Part shown: piece after piece, positions 28,301 through 36,827 of the stretch
Position numbering within the stretch: the stretch's first letter is position 1
How the letters are laid out: each line of letters opens with the position of its first letter
Source: Fimbriimonas sp.
GTDB lineage: Bacteria; Armatimonadota; Fimbriimonadia; Fimbriimonadales; Fimbriimonadaceae
Reading direction: 5' to 3'
Assembly (NCBI GenBank): GCA_031292555.1
Contig: JARLGV010000082.1
Coordinates: 1 to 57,676 of the forward strand
Length of the DNA: 57,676 nucleotides
The notes under the pieces: generated by a model
The model's database searches: none
What the model was told of the DNA's origin: nothing
Seen by the model: the letters and a program-made list of their open reading frames with translations, nothing else
Position numbers and translations under genes: made by a program

Positions 28301-28769
28301 TGCCGTCTCGACGGGACTGTGGCTTCCGGGAAGTGGACGACCCAACATCGACGGCCCGACCGACAAATTCGGACGCGTCGTGCTCGGTTCGTTAATCGTC
28401 AAGGATGGCGGACAGACCATTCAGTTTGCCCCCAACCCAGACCATGGCGATCGGCGACGCGCCATATACTCTCGCAACCTGAATCCGTCTGGGGCTGCCG
28501 TCGACTTTGGCGCGGTCCGCACGAATGGAAGCGTCCACATCGTTCGCAAAGGGAACGACTGGATTCTTCAGACCTTCCCGCGAAACGCCGCCTTCGATCT
28601 TGAGCTAAGCGTCGCCAAGTTCGGCATGCCCAAAGAGGTCCGGAGCCTGGGAGTTAAGGCGATGCCGTATCGCCCCGTCGCCAAGAACGGCTACTGGCGC
28701 CTTCCGCTCAACACGGCCCGCGAATACCGTTGGACGACAGCCCATGGTGGCGTCACCCGGAAGCACTGA
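25392..28769 (+). CDS. Large secreted putative glycoside hydrolase (GH101/DUF5696-like barrel)
   Basis: A 1125-residue exported protein. GGAGG seven bases before the ATG at 25392 fixes the start over an ATG at 25368. The signal peptide (L-L-A-A-S-L-L-L-A-S-A) ends near 35. Residues 40-220 look like an NPCBM-type beta-sandwich (F-R-I-F-A-N-G-Q, then L-R-F-E-T-D-P-G). A central TIM-barrel-like region (about 460-800) holds F-E-D-I-A-H-S-I-N-Q-L, V-A-L-H-E-N-Y-V-D-Y-Y, D-Y-L-D-V-H-S-A-V-P-P and G-P-V-F-G-E-G-A-N-H, with likely catalytic acids among D/E of the last two. The C-terminal third is beta-rich. The barrel order recalls GH101 and DUF5696 proteins, but the family and substrate are not certain. 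Confidence 0.65.
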   Translation: MDNSRFGVSSPSVKRLLAASLLLASASCLCLGQAQGLAAIDPIGSPVSLDSVGLYSIGCKYRDGRTVSYPIGWSADFDESTGVACRPYGQQHGRLGILLHCPWRNGTGVSFQEFRIRMPSKYPATLNGAIALGTYAVGRSDGATFRIFANGQKLLDENRRDDAWMPYLLDLGRFAGQTLTLRFETDPGPKDDPSFDFALWADRSLTFKGMATTATTTIPRPSLNLLAASSSGTRDVVPTDGDVGSGSTTLGQSTAIFKWSGSAGKMVYAWHMPSKPSDPLLGELTLETTWGTGANSTRTVIPFANSATLAWTSAAQPGEIKPLLVGGSPGVERTYLVDGRPAKLRIAARLVAKSLVFDVTCDQPFISEFAPGGWGPVAFRSQVTVPYYSGNIQYLPAQGLFVNSCLDWTLSQASSLEGGRAIYGALTDGSRNRLHERAVFSASWHLAGALPSIPNPRSPYIGDVGGRIVLDTWGGMFEDIAHSINQLHDYGIDDCTAIVHTWQRSGYDNALPAHIPADASLGGEPAMRDLVDAGKRAGYRVALHENYVDYYPNFEGFKDSDIAVDSNGKRVLAWFQPGTKIQSFAVKPTAILRLAGTQSPEIHRRYGTNADYLDVHSAVPPWFHVDSRFGEDGAGTFHKVWETHRDLWAYERETHGGPVFGEGANHWYWSGLLDGTEAQFGVGWPANQGMTAPLMVDFDLLRIHPLQVNHGMGYYERWWSDAGWGAIPPMEVMDRYRMQEVAFGHAGFLAASTWNLLPYAWLEHNLLGPLTKAYAGIAPKSIGYMIDGKWVDADSAAIRGVWDRVRVVYANGLTVVANSSGTDLDLGSMVLPPLGWSATGPGFKASTAKHGNLIADYSETADEVFANARNASFWSVSGVTRIRPEAFGFQQTGPRRFRLGYHWHVGETVDRDYNLFVHFSDSKEDLNYEGIRFQGDHRPNLPTSAWKANSAIEDGPWEVTIPSGIPDGMYAVSTGLWLPGSGRPNIDGPTDKFGRVVLGSLIVKDGGQTIQFAPNPDHGDRRRAIYSRNLNPSGAAVDFGAVRTNGSVHIVRKGNDWILQTFPRNAAFDLELSVAKFGMPKEVRSLGVKAMPYRPVAKNGYWRLPLNTAREYRWTTAHGGVTRKH

Positions 28770-28798
28770 ATGCTCAGCATGAGTGGTGCAACAGGGTT

Positions 28799-30643
28799 TC
28801 AGCCCTTTGGGACTGACGCCAGATCTGTGAGGGCAGCTTGGCGGGATTCAGGGGGGGCTTGGCTCGCCTTCACGTCGCTCAGGACCTTGGCAATCGCCGA
28901 ACCGTAGGCTCTTCGCGCCGCGTCAACGTTGCTTTCAACGGCTGCGCTTGCTAAAGGGCGTACCAAGGCAGTTAGCGACGAAGGCGAATCCGACCCTAGT
29001 CGCCAGGACGCTCTCACCAAGCTACGAAGCACTGGCTGCATCGCAAAACTCCATCGATTCGGCGGGGAGAGAGCCTCCAAGGGTGGGCTCCAACGGCGAG
29101 CATCGTCGACGTAAGGGGTGACCCAGTGGAGGCCGCCGCGAGACAGGACGGCGACTGGGTCCGAAAGCAGGCGCTGAATCTGCTCGGAGGAAAGGACCAT
29201 GTTCAAATGGGCGACCTCACCGTTCGGGTCATCCCCCGCCCGAGCGGTCACCTCGATCCCCTCATCCGCGATCCGGATCGTCAGTCCGATTTCGTATGTC
29301 TTCCCCGACGCTTTGACGAATGCGTCGGTAAGCGGTAGGGCTCGGCTCTCACCCCCCAGGGCGGTGGCGTCAACGACCAAGGTGCGCCTCCGATCGACGA
29401 GCACCGCCAACATCGATCGGTCCTGCACCCCGAGCCCAAGGCCGCACATGCCCCCGTCCGGGTTCCGTTCGAAGCCCACTAGACAGCCGACCGTCGGTGA
29501 CGAAATCCCTCGGTGCACCGCGCCGACCAGTCTCGACTGCGGATGGAGCGGGTAGTCCATCCGTAGTGGGTCGAATGCGGGCCGCTCCTTTGGCGGGAAC
29601 TGGAGATTGGTTTGGGAATAAGTCCCCGTCTGCGGGAAGCCGTACGACATCAAGGCATCTCCGTCTTGCTCCCAACCCCAGTCGACGTAGTGGAACGACG
29701 ACTTCCGGGCTCGAACCCATGCATCGAAATCCGAATCCAGTCGACTCGCTCCGAACAACTGCTCGATCAGCCGCTTCGAGTCTTCCTGATAGGCGCGATA
29801 TTTGGCCAGCCGCATGAGTTCGTCCCGCCAGATCCGAAACCGGGCCTCTCGCTCGGGGTCGGATTCGAAGTAGTTGACGAGCAGGAACCCAAGTGCTCGT
29901 CCGCCTCGTTTCTCATCCAGAATATCGCTGGCCTTGAAAGGGCTCTTCGCGTACTCGGTGAGAGCGGAATCGAGCCAGTTGTTGACCGTCGGCTTGTCGA
30001 AGACGGAGACGGTGAGGCGTTGCTTGTCCGCTTCCCAAACGTGATGCGAAATCCCGTCGGCGATCCCTTCATAGAACCAACTCGGCGTCGTCATCGTCGC
30101 GCCGTAGAGACAATCTTGGAACAGGTGGACGCATTCGTGAAGGACGATGTAGCGTTGGTGATATTGAAGCGAACCGCTGGGATAGTTGAAGGCGGCGTTC
30201 AGCCCCTCATAGGTGATGCCGCCGCCGTTGAAGTCCCACTGGATCCCATCGGCATCCATCGCGGTTTTGAGCGACTCCTTGCTTGAGCCGTACACGACCG
30301 CCATCCGTTTCTCGGCGATTCCGGCCGGTTCCCTTCCGAAAAACTCCACGTAGTGCGGATACGCCAGTTCTAGGATGGTCAGGAGGTGCTTCGCCCGGTC
30401 GGGCGGATAATCGGTCTGAAGCGCGTAGTGCCGGCTGACCCACCAGCCGAATCTTGGGACGTTCTTCAGACGGACGCCCGAGAACGTGGCGGGAATCTCG
30501 TTTCCCGTGCCCTGGACGGTGATCGACTGCAGCGTAGAAGTCCGGCCCGATACGACCATGCTGACCGGTGTTTGGGCGGGAGTGGGAATAGGACCACGCG
30601 TGTGGATGGAAAGGGCGAACGCCGCGAGGACCAACTCTATCAT
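28799..30643 (-). CDS. Gluzincin (peptidase MA-like) zinc metallopeptidase, exported
   Basis: A 614-residue protein with a short N-terminal hydrophobic stretch that may be a signal peptide. H-E-C-V-H at 169-173 is the HExxH zinc site, and Y-E-G-I-A-D-G at 191-197 supplies the third ligand Glu192 in the gluzincin E-x3-D pattern, so this is a peptidase MA-fold enzyme. Such proteins are common in this kind of genome as exported proteases of unknown target. The C-terminal 270 residues (after about 340) are beta-rich and may bind the target or a glycan. Two box-like motifs (TATCAT, TAGGTT) lie upstream on the minus strand. Confidence 0.75.
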   Translation of the reverse strand: MIELVLAAFALSIHTRGPIPTPAQTPVSMVVSGRTSTLQSITVQGTGNEIPATFSGVRLKNVPRFGWWVSRHYALQTDYPPDRAKHLLTILELAYPHYVEFFGREPAGIAEKRMAVVYGSSKESLKTAMDADGIQWDFNGGGITYEGLNAAFNYPSGSLQYHQRYIVLHECVHLFQDCLYGATMTTPSWFYEGIADGISHHVWEADKQRLTVSVFDKPTVNNWLDSALTEYAKSPFKASDILDEKRGGRALGFLLVNYFESDPEREARFRIWRDELMRLAKYRAYQEDSKRLIEQLFGASRLDSDFDAWVRARKSSFHYVDWGWEQDGDALMSYGFPQTGTYSQTNLQFPPKERPAFDPLRMDYPLHPQSRLVGAVHRGISSPTVGCLVGFERNPDGGMCGLGLGVQDRSMLAVLVDRRRTLVVDATALGGESRALPLTDAFVKASGKTYEIGLTIRIADEGIEVTARAGDDPNGEVAHLNMVLSSEQIQRLLSDPVAVLSRGGLHWVTPYVDDARRWSPPLEALSPPNRWSFAMQPVLRSLVRASWRLGSDSPSSLTALVRPLASAAVESNVDAARRAYGSAIAKVLSDVKASQAPPESRQAALTDLASVPKG

Positions 30644-30686
30644 CCGGATACCTGTTCCGATGATAACCTAACGTACGGGCATACGG

Positions 30687-31985
30687 TCAGCCGACGACGT
30701 CCCCAAGGACCATGATCGAGCCCATGTACCAGTTCGTCCCATCGTAGATCTTTGGGTCCAACGACGTGATCGAAGCGTTCTCGCGCCTTTGATGAAGGAT
30801 CTGAAGCTTATCAGGCTGATCGGGCAGTATCCGGATCGTCACCGTATGCACCCGATCAGGCAGTCCTTCTGCGATGGGCAGGGCCGCCAAGCGATGATAG
30901 GTACAGTAGGCGTCGAAGCGAGGAGTAGTGAACGGCTTGCCGTCATCGACTTGCACGCTGACCTGCCCGCAGTTCGGCCCGAGTAGGTCGTATATCGACG
31001 CCGTCGTGCCCTTGAACCGGAATGTCAGCGTCTCACCTGGTCTTCCTGCCTGCCAAAGGTCGGGCATCCTCGCCACAAATCGCTTCGCAATGTCGTCGGT
31101 GCCCGGATCGAGATGTTTCCAGCCTGAACTGAGCATCGACCGGCTGATCGGAACCAACCGAGCCCGTTCCCAATTGTCCATCCCTAGGGGAGAGCCCATC
31201 CGATGGCGGAACGGCTTCGTGGGGGAGGCTTCGATCTGGGCAAACCCTCGCTGGATGCACTGCAGATAGATCTCGTGTCCGGTTTCCGGGTATGGATGAA
31301 CGCCGTCGCCGGAGAACACAATTCGACCATCAAGGGCGGCTCGTTCTGAATCGGTCTGCGGCAACGGGCCGGTAAAGAGCAGCTTCCCATCATGGTGCAT
31401 GCGGGCGACTTCGACTCCGAGGTGGATCGACGGTATGCCGTAGTGGTCGGCGACCTCTTCCATGACCCCCGCCGCACGGGGACACTTTCCTGCTACCAGA
31501 TCGCCCAACATTCCTTCAGTCAGGGTGTAGACGAAGCAAATATCGGTGCGTGGGTTGGCGTGCCAAGTCTGACGCACGATCCCCTCGATTCCCTTCCGAA
31601 TTCGATCCTCTGGCGCACCTGAGTCGTTCACCGCGAATTCAACGAAGAGCAGGTCCGGCTTGTGGTCGAGCACATCCTGTTTGAGTCGGAAGACTCCGAG
31701 ATCGGACCCCGTCCCTCCGATCGCCGCGTTTATCTCGACAGACTTGGCGTTCGGAAAGTGGCTTGCGAACCAGGCCATCGTCTTGGGACGCCATCCGTTC
31801 GCCTCGGTGATGCTTCCTCCCAGATAGGCGACCCGGACCTCATTTCCCGCCCGCCACTTCGCCAACGCGTTCGGCAACCCCTCCCGAACCCGGCATTCCA
31901 CCGCCTCCCGCAGAGGCGTCGCACTTTGAGGCTTCGTCGAAGCAACCACTCCCATCATCAGTCCCAACCCAATCGTCAAAACCAT
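30687..31985 (-). CDS. SGNH/GDSL hydrolase (carbohydrate esterase type), exported
   Basis: A 432-residue protein. G-G-S-I-T (56-60) is block I with nucleophile Ser58, F-A-V-N-D-S-G near 118 is the Asn block, and S-G-D-G-V-H-P near 227 holds the Asp/His pair. This is the layout of SGNH esterases that deacetylate xylan or other glycans. The last 150 residues form a second beta-sandwich (T-F-R-F-K-G-T-T-A-S-I-Y-D), as in two-domain acetylxylan esterases. The N-terminus M-V-L-T-I-G-L-G-L-M-M-G-V-V-A is a likely signal peptide. A TAAACT box sits nine bases before the ATG. Confidence 0.85.
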   Translation of the reverse strand: MVLTIGLGLMMGVVASTKPQSATPLREAVECRVREGLPNALAKWRAGNEVRVAYLGGSITEANGWRPKTMAWFASHFPNAKSVEINAAIGGTGSDLGVFRLKQDVLDHKPDLLFVEFAVNDSGAPEDRIRKGIEGIVRQTWHANPRTDICFVYTLTEGMLGDLVAGKCPRAAGVMEEVADHYGIPSIHLGVEVARMHHDGKLLFTGPLPQTDSERAALDGRIVFSGDGVHPYPETGHEIYLQCIQRGFAQIEASPTKPFRHRMGSPLGMDNWERARLVPISRSMLSSGWKHLDPGTDDIAKRFVARMPDLWQAGRPGETLTFRFKGTTASIYDLLGPNCGQVSVQVDDGKPFTTPRFDAYCTYHRLAALPIAEGLPDRVHTVTIRILPDQPDKLQILHQRRENASITSLDPKIYDGTNWYMGSIMVLGDVVG

Positions 31986-31994
31986 CTCATCGGC

Positions 31995-32000
31995 AGTTTA
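31995..32000 (-). promoter_or_regulatory. -10 box (TAAACT) of the SGNH hydrolase gene
   Basis: TAAACT on the minus strand, 9 bases before the ATG at 31985; no Shine-Dalgarno sequence. Confidence 0.4.
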
Positions 32001-32151
32001 GCCCTGCCGGAGGTCTTGTGGGGCGCGCGGCGGACTGACGTGCGGGGGTACAAATTGCGATCCCAGTTCGTTACCGCCGAACTGCCCCACGCCCTGCGAG
32101 CAAACCAATCGGCAACCCGACAGCCCTGGATCGCGTCGGTGTTAGTAAGAG

Positions 32152-33171
32152 ATGACACCATTGATCGCATTGCTGGCCCTTGCTACATCCCAAGGTGACG
32201 CACCCAACCACCGGGGTTGCCGGGTGGGGCTGACCTTGAACGTGTCGGTGAACGGCGGCGTGCCGGAACTCCTCGCAAATGCCAAGGAGGCAAGAAGGCT
32301 GGGATGTGATATCTCAGCGATGTCGGTCAAGTGGTCTGACTTGGAGCCAACGGCCGGCGCCCTCAAAGTCGACAGGCTGAATTGGGACTTGCGAAACACC
32401 GTCAACACCGGTTTTGTGCCGATGCTGACGCTCCAAACGATCGACACCAATAACCGGACGCTACCGGCCGACCTGAAGTCCGAAGCCTGGGACTCGCCCA
32501 AGATGCTTGCCCGTGAGGTGGCCTTTCTGAAAGCGGTCGGGGCCGTGCTCCCCAAGGAGATTGGCGCGGTGATGCTCGGAAACGAAGTCGACGGTTATCT
32601 ACCCTCGCATCCCTCCGAGATCAAGCCCTATCTCGAGTTCTTGCGTGCCGGACGCGAAACGCTCAAAGCCGCTGATCCCGGCGTGCAGGTCGGTGTCACC
32701 ACGATGTTCAACAGTCTCGCCAACGACACCGGGCTCATCTCGCTCATCCAGAAGAACATGGATCTTGTGTCGATGACTTACTATCCGCTCGGGTCGAACT
32801 TCGCCGTGCTGCCCGTCGACGACGTCGGCAAGCACATCGCGAAGATGGTCGCGTTTGCAGGGTCGCGAAAGCTATTCATCCAGGAAGCCGGCTTTCCCGC
32901 CTCGCCGCTTTTGGGCAGTTCCGATGAGAAACAGGTTAAGTTCGTCGACGCTCTCTTCGATGCGATGGTCAAGCACCGGGATCGTCTCATCGGCGTCTGC
33001 TACTTCCTGCTCGTAGATCTGAACGACAAACTCGTCGACTCGCTCGTCGGTTACTACGGCCTCCAATCGGACACCTTTCGAGCCTACTTGTCCACCCTCG
33101 GTCTGAAGAAACAGGACGGCGCCCCACGTCCGTCGTGGGAGGAGTTCAAGAAGCGAGCGACCGGGTACTAG
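32152..33171 (+). CDS. Clan GH-A-type glycosidase, exported
   Basis: A 339-residue TIM-barrel protein. Glu145 in M-L-G-N-E-V-D (the N-E pair after strand 4) and Glu245 in F-I-Q-E-A-G-F-P (strand 7) are the acid/base and nucleophile expected for clan GH-A, exactly 100 residues apart. It recalls GH53-like or GH5/GH39-like enzymes but I cannot fix the family. The first residues M-T-P-L-I-A-L-L-A-L-A-T-S may be a short signal. The substrate could be a galactan or glucan, inferred from fold only. It is divergent from the SGNH esterase with 166 bases between starts, so the two might act on the same polymer. Confidence 0.8.
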   Translation: MTPLIALLALATSQGDAPNHRGCRVGLTLNVSVNGGVPELLANAKEARRLGCDISAMSVKWSDLEPTAGALKVDRLNWDLRNTVNTGFVPMLTLQTIDTNNRTLPADLKSEAWDSPKMLAREVAFLKAVGAVLPKEIGAVMLGNEVDGYLPSHPSEIKPYLEFLRAGRETLKAADPGVQVGVTTMFNSLANDTGLISLIQKNMDLVSMTYYPLGSNFAVLPVDDVGKHIAKMVAFAGSRKLFIQEAGFPASPLLGSSDEKQVKFVDALFDAMVKHRDRLIGVCYFLLVDLNDKLVDSLVGYYGLQSDTFRAYLSTLGLKKQDGAPRPSWEEFKKRATGY

Positions 33172-33505
33172 CTTGATTTGCGCTGGTCGGTCCTGACGTT
33201 TGATCATGGAGGATTCGGCTCAGTGTTGGATTCTATTGACACATCGTGGATGCCTACCAGCTTGCGTGTGGCTCGTTTTGCGAAGAGATTGGAACAACCT
33301 GGATTCCGTTCTGAAGCCACCGTTGGCAAAGTCACAGGAGCATGGAGACCCTCCGGCCCAATCCCATGCACCCCTCGTTGGGAGGCTGACAGAGTCCCGC
33401 CGAGGCGAGTTCGCAGGATGCAATTTCCAATGCGAATAGATGGCATTGGTGGCACTTCGGATCGGCTTTGGCTATATGATATAAACGGTCAGAGTCCCAA
33501 GTCGA
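33172..33505. other. Intergenic region, possible promoter near 33470-33485
   Basis: No convincing gene. An AT-rich block containing TATGATATAAA about 20 bases before the next start could be a -10 region. The overlapping frame 33178-34062 is judged a shadow because it is arginine- and proline-rich and runs into the membrane protein gene. Confidence 0.3.
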
Positions 33506-34678
33506 ATGGAAGCCAGGCACCTATCACATTCGAATGCCCGCACAGGATCCAAGGTGACGACGATTCACATCGCGTTGCTATTGGCCATGGTCTGCGTAGC
33601 GCGCGGGCTTTCCTCGGTGCAGGGCCAATCAGGACCGCCTGCGGGGTACTCCTGGCAGATAACTTGGGCCACCGGTATTACCGCTTCGTTGATCGCGTTG
33701 CAAGAACTGCGGCTGACCAACAGGAGCCATTTAAGGATTTACGGCTCACTGACATTGGGTCTCTGTACGATTGGGTGCTGGCTACCGCTCGTCGGCTTCT
33801 TTCAGGTGAACCACGACTACTGTTGGCCGGTCATCGTCGTGTTGGGCCTGATCATGATCGTGGGCTCCGCCCTTTGCGGTCTGCGCGTCATCCCGATCGC
33901 GACATCCCTCTTCCTCATCGTTTGGTTCTACGGAATCGTTGTCCCTCCTTCGACGATAATGCCGACCGTCAGGCAGGCGGATGGAATTCGATGCGTGCTC
34001 AAGTCGCCGCAGGAGTTGGACTTCCAAACCCTCTCCGGCCAGGACATTTCCCGGGTCATTGACGAGTCGAGAGTCGAGACGAGGGCCTCGGTAGGCTGGC
34101 TGGTTCGCGCGACTTCCCAACCCCGGAGACGCTTCACCCTCGAGATCGCAAAGGAGCACGGCCGAGATCGCTCGTTCGTCGCGATGAATACGGGGGTGCA
34201 GAAGCCAAGTTGGTCGAGGTCCATGGACCTTCAAGTCACCGTTCAACGGTGGCCGGAAACGCCCGCCTGCGAATTGAAAGTTCCAATCGACCCCGCTCCC
34301 AAGGAGGAGACTCGTGCTTCGGGCGGCGGATTCGACGTTTCCACGGGGCCAGTGCAGACAGACGGACCGAAAGACCGGTCACTGATATTCAATCTCACGT
34401 ACGCGCGTAAAATCTCGGCGTTCAATCCCGGCACAACACCGCCCCCTCTGCTGACTGGAGACGAGTTCGGAATCGTCGATGACCTGGGCCACCGGCTCGA
34501 ACCGCTTCTGATGGGTACGGCAACAAAGGCGTACGACGACGGATTTGACCCGGCCGTATGTGTCCTGCTCAGGATCGACGGCATCGATCCAAAGGCCAAG
34601 TTCATCAAGATCCAAGTGTATAGAGACGAAGAAATGGCAAGCCATCGCACCGTTTTCGAATTCGATCGAGTTCCGTAG
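33506..34678 (+). CDS. Hypothetical membrane protein with C-terminal soluble domain
   Basis: A 390-residue protein I do not recognise. Four hydrophobic segments are visible: I-A-L-L-L-A-M-V (22-38), W-A-T-G-I-T-A-S-L-I-A-L (54-66), a G-L-C-T-I-G-C-W-L-P-L-V-G-F-F stretch, and P-V-I-V-V-L-G-L-I-M-I-V-G with I-A-T-S-L-F-L-I-V-W-F after it. From about 165 the protein is soluble, beta-rich and probably on one side of the membrane. A GTG at 33554, after AGGA, is an equally good start and would put the first hydrophobic segment at the N-terminus. Nothing around it suggests a function. Confidence 0.6.
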   Translation: MEARHLSHSNARTGSKVTTIHIALLLAMVCVARGLSSVQGQSGPPAGYSWQITWATGITASLIALQELRLTNRSHLRIYGSLTLGLCTIGCWLPLVGFFQVNHDYCWPVIVVLGLIMIVGSALCGLRVIPIATSLFLIVWFYGIVVPPSTIMPTVRQADGIRCVLKSPQELDFQTLSGQDISRVIDESRVETRASVGWLVRATSQPRRRFTLEIAKEHGRDRSFVAMNTGVQKPSWSRSMDLQVTVQRWPETPACELKVPIDPAPKEETRASGGGFDVSTGPVQTDGPKDRSLIFNLTYARKISAFNPGTTPPPLLTGDEFGIVDDLGHRLEPLLMGTATKAYDDGFDPAVCVLLRIDGIDPKAKFIKIQVYRDEEMASHRTVFEFDRVP

Positions 34679-34888
34679 GGCAAACGATGTCGTTGCATCT
34701 GGATTTTAGCGTCGGAAGGTCTTGGATTCGAATTGCACTGACCGCATGATGGCCCCGGTCAGCGAACCAACTCCGTTGAAGCCGCTCCCATAGGGCGACC
34801 TCCCCGAGAGTAGGGTGCAAGCCCCTTGGGCATCGGCGAACCGAACCCCTTCCGTCCAGAAGCGACGGAATCAACGGCAGACCGAACG

Positions 34889-35932
34889 TTATGTCACCGT
34901 CGAAAGGGCGGTGCACGGATCGAGGCGGAGAATGAACTGGCGTCCGTCGGCGAGGGTGACTCGGACGACCAACTGGCCAGCGTCATTGATCGAAACTGGG
35001 TTGAGGGCAAAGTCAGCGATCACCGATCCGAACAGCGGATCGCCGAAGCCCAGGACGCGGTCCTCGACAGGATCGAGGCCCGCGTATATCCCGAGACTCC
35101 CGCCTTTCGGGGTTCCGAAGAAGACGACTCCCCCTGTTCCATCGATGAGTGCGCCCCGGACGCTCTCGAAAGTCCCCGCAGCATCGATCGCCTGGAGTAG
35201 CCCTTTGGAGTTCGCCGTGAAAACTCCCCATCCGCCATCGCGAACGGCGCCGGCAAACACCACGGTTCCCGTGTTGTTCATCGTCGGGAAGCGGCCGAAC
35301 TCGCGAAACCGATCGCGAGTGTCGGCCACCAGCGAGATGACGCCATGCCTAAAGATACCGATCGCCCCTAGACCGTCGACCATATCGGCACGGAAGAGAA
35401 CCGTACCGCCGTCGGCGACGACCGGGAGGCCTTGGAATGCGCGGAACTCGCTGTCGGCGAGGGCGATTGGAGTAACCCGCGTCGAATCGCAAACGAATAC
35501 ACCGCTCGTTCCGTCAGCCGTGTCCGCCCGGAAGGCGACTGCTCCTTGGTCGTTCATCGTCGGACCCAACGGACCGATGCATTTGAACAGCGAACGAGCG
35601 TCGAGCAGTGAATGTAGTCGACCGTCGACAACCCCTAGCACTCCCTGGCTGCCCGAACTCAGGTCGGCATAGAAACACACGTTGCCGCCGTTGTCGATGT
35701 CCGGGTGGCTGATGACCTCAACCAATGCCCCATCGCCAGTCTCAGCGAGGCACTCAGCCGTACCCTCATCCAACCTAAATACGCCGGATCCACCCTTTCG
35801 AAGGGCCGCCTGGAAGGCAACGACGCCAAAGTTGTTGATGGAAGCGACATAGGGCGCAAAACCGGAAAAGCGATCGCCAGTCTCGGCGATGACCTTGATA
35901 CCAAACCGAGTGTTCATGAAATCTCGCGACAC
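34889..35932 (-). CDS. NxxGxxxF tandem-repeat beta-propeller-like protein
   Basis: A 347-residue protein made of about six repeats of roughly 50 residues. Each holds an N-x-x-G-x-x-x-F block: N-N-F-G-V-V-A-F, N-G-G-N-V-C-F, N-D-Q-G-A-V-A-F, N-N-T-G-T-V-V-F and N-D-A-G-Q-L-V-V. This matches the NxxGxxAF repeat family (choice-of-anchor tandem repeat), usually secreted propellers of unknown role. No signal peptide is visible. The GTG at 35932 is used; the ATG at 35917 is an alternative. The 210-base gap below it contains a TTCCGTC/GACGGAA hairpin near 34850. Confidence 0.7.
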   Translation of the reverse strand: MSRDFMNTRFGIKVIAETGDRFSGFAPYVASINNFGVVAFQAALRKGGSGVFRLDEGTAECLAETGDGALVEVISHPDIDNGGNVCFYADLSSGSQGVLGVVDGRLHSLLDARSLFKCIGPLGPTMNDQGAVAFRADTADGTSGVFVCDSTRVTPIALADSEFRAFQGLPVVADGGTVLFRADMVDGLGAIGIFRHGVISLVADTRDRFREFGRFPTMNNTGTVVFAGAVRDGGWGVFTANSKGLLQAIDAAGTFESVRGALIDGTGGVVFFGTPKGGSLGIYAGLDPVEDRVLGFGDPLFGSVIADFALNPVSINDAGQLVVRVTLADGRQFILRLDPCTALSTVT

Positions 35933-35974
35933 TCATTATCCAGGTTGGGGACTAAAGCCGCGTGCTTCATCCAC

Positions 35975-35980
35975 TAGAAT
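35975..35980 (+). promoter_or_regulatory. -10 box (TAGAAT) of the peptidase E gene
   Basis: TAGAAT lies 5 bases before the ATG at 35986; no Shine-Dalgarno sequence. Confidence 0.5.
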
Positions 35981-35985
35981 CGAGC

Positions 35986-36627
35986 ATGCGCCTCTACCTT
36001 TCTTCCTTTACCCTCGGCGACCGACCCGACGAACTGCTATCCCTCCTGCGCGGCAAGAAGCGAGCGGCGGTGATTGTAAATGCGGCGGACGCCGGCCCTG
36101 AGGAAAGGCGGCCAACATCGGTGGCACGAGAGATCGGGTTCATGGCCAGCCTTGGACTCGAGGCAACCGATGTCGATTTGCGACACTACTTCGGACGTCA
36201 GGACGAACTCGGCGCCGTGCTCGCAGGGTTCGATCTGCTGTGGGTTCGTGGCGGGAACTGCTTTGTTCTCCGGCGCGCACTCCGGATGAGCGGGGCGGAC
36301 GAAATCATCGTCGACCGGCTGTCGCGCGATACCATCGTCTATGCCGGTTACAGTGCCGCGATGGCCGTCCTCGTCCCCCATATGCGAGGCATGGAACTGG
36401 TGGACGATCCGAAGGTAGTTCCCAGCGGCTACGATCCCGAGATCCTCTGGCAAGGGCTGAACCTGCTCCCCTACACCGTTGCTCCGCACTATCGATCCGA
36501 CCATCCTGAATCGCCGATGATCGAAGACGTTGTGGCCTATTTCATCGACAATCATCTGCCCTTCATCGCTCTTCGCGACGGCGAGGCGATTGTGATTGAC
36601 GACGACGGTGATCGGGTCGTGGGATGA
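35986..36627 (+). CDS. Peptidase E-like (S51 family) dipeptidase
   Basis: A 213-residue protein of the S51 fold. R-G-G-N-C-F-V-L near 88-95 matches the GGNTFxL family motif, the nucleophile Ser123 lies in A-G-Y-S-A-A-M (where GxSAG is usual), and His168 in A-P-H-Y-R-S-D-H completes the pair. Members cleave Asp-X dipeptides or cyanophycin dipeptides. The two changes (Cys for Thr, Ala for Gly) put it in a divergent branch. An upstream in-frame start at 35962 is rejected because the TAGAAT box is five bases before this ATG. It is divergent from the NxxGxxxF protein gene. Confidence 0.8.
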   Translation: MRLYLSSFTLGDRPDELLSLLRGKKRAAVIVNAADAGPEERRPTSVAREIGFMASLGLEATDVDLRHYFGRQDELGAVLAGFDLLWVRGGNCFVLRRALRMSGADEIIVDRLSRDTIVYAGYSAAMAVLVPHMRGMELVDDPKVVPSGYDPEILWQGLNLLPYTVAPHYRSDHPESPMIEDVVAYFIDNHLPFIALRDGEAIVIDDDGDRVVG

Positions 36628-36827
36628 ATCTGGGCGACGGATCAAAGCCGAATGATTCGCCCGACGCTGCCGGAAACTGAGGATTGAAGACGGAAGCGGT
36701 CCATCGAATACTCGTTCCTCGTCGCGCTGGACATAAGCCCAGATGGAGCCGCAAGGATATTGAAGCGCTGAGCCGCCAATAGCAGACCGGCGGAGGCTTG
36801 GCGCCATGGGCCAGAATCAGCGCAGTG

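Noticed and set aside
33178-34062. 294-residue open frame on the plus strand
   Set aside because: Overlaps the membrane protein in another frame and is Arg/Pro-rich with no motif; judged a shadow.
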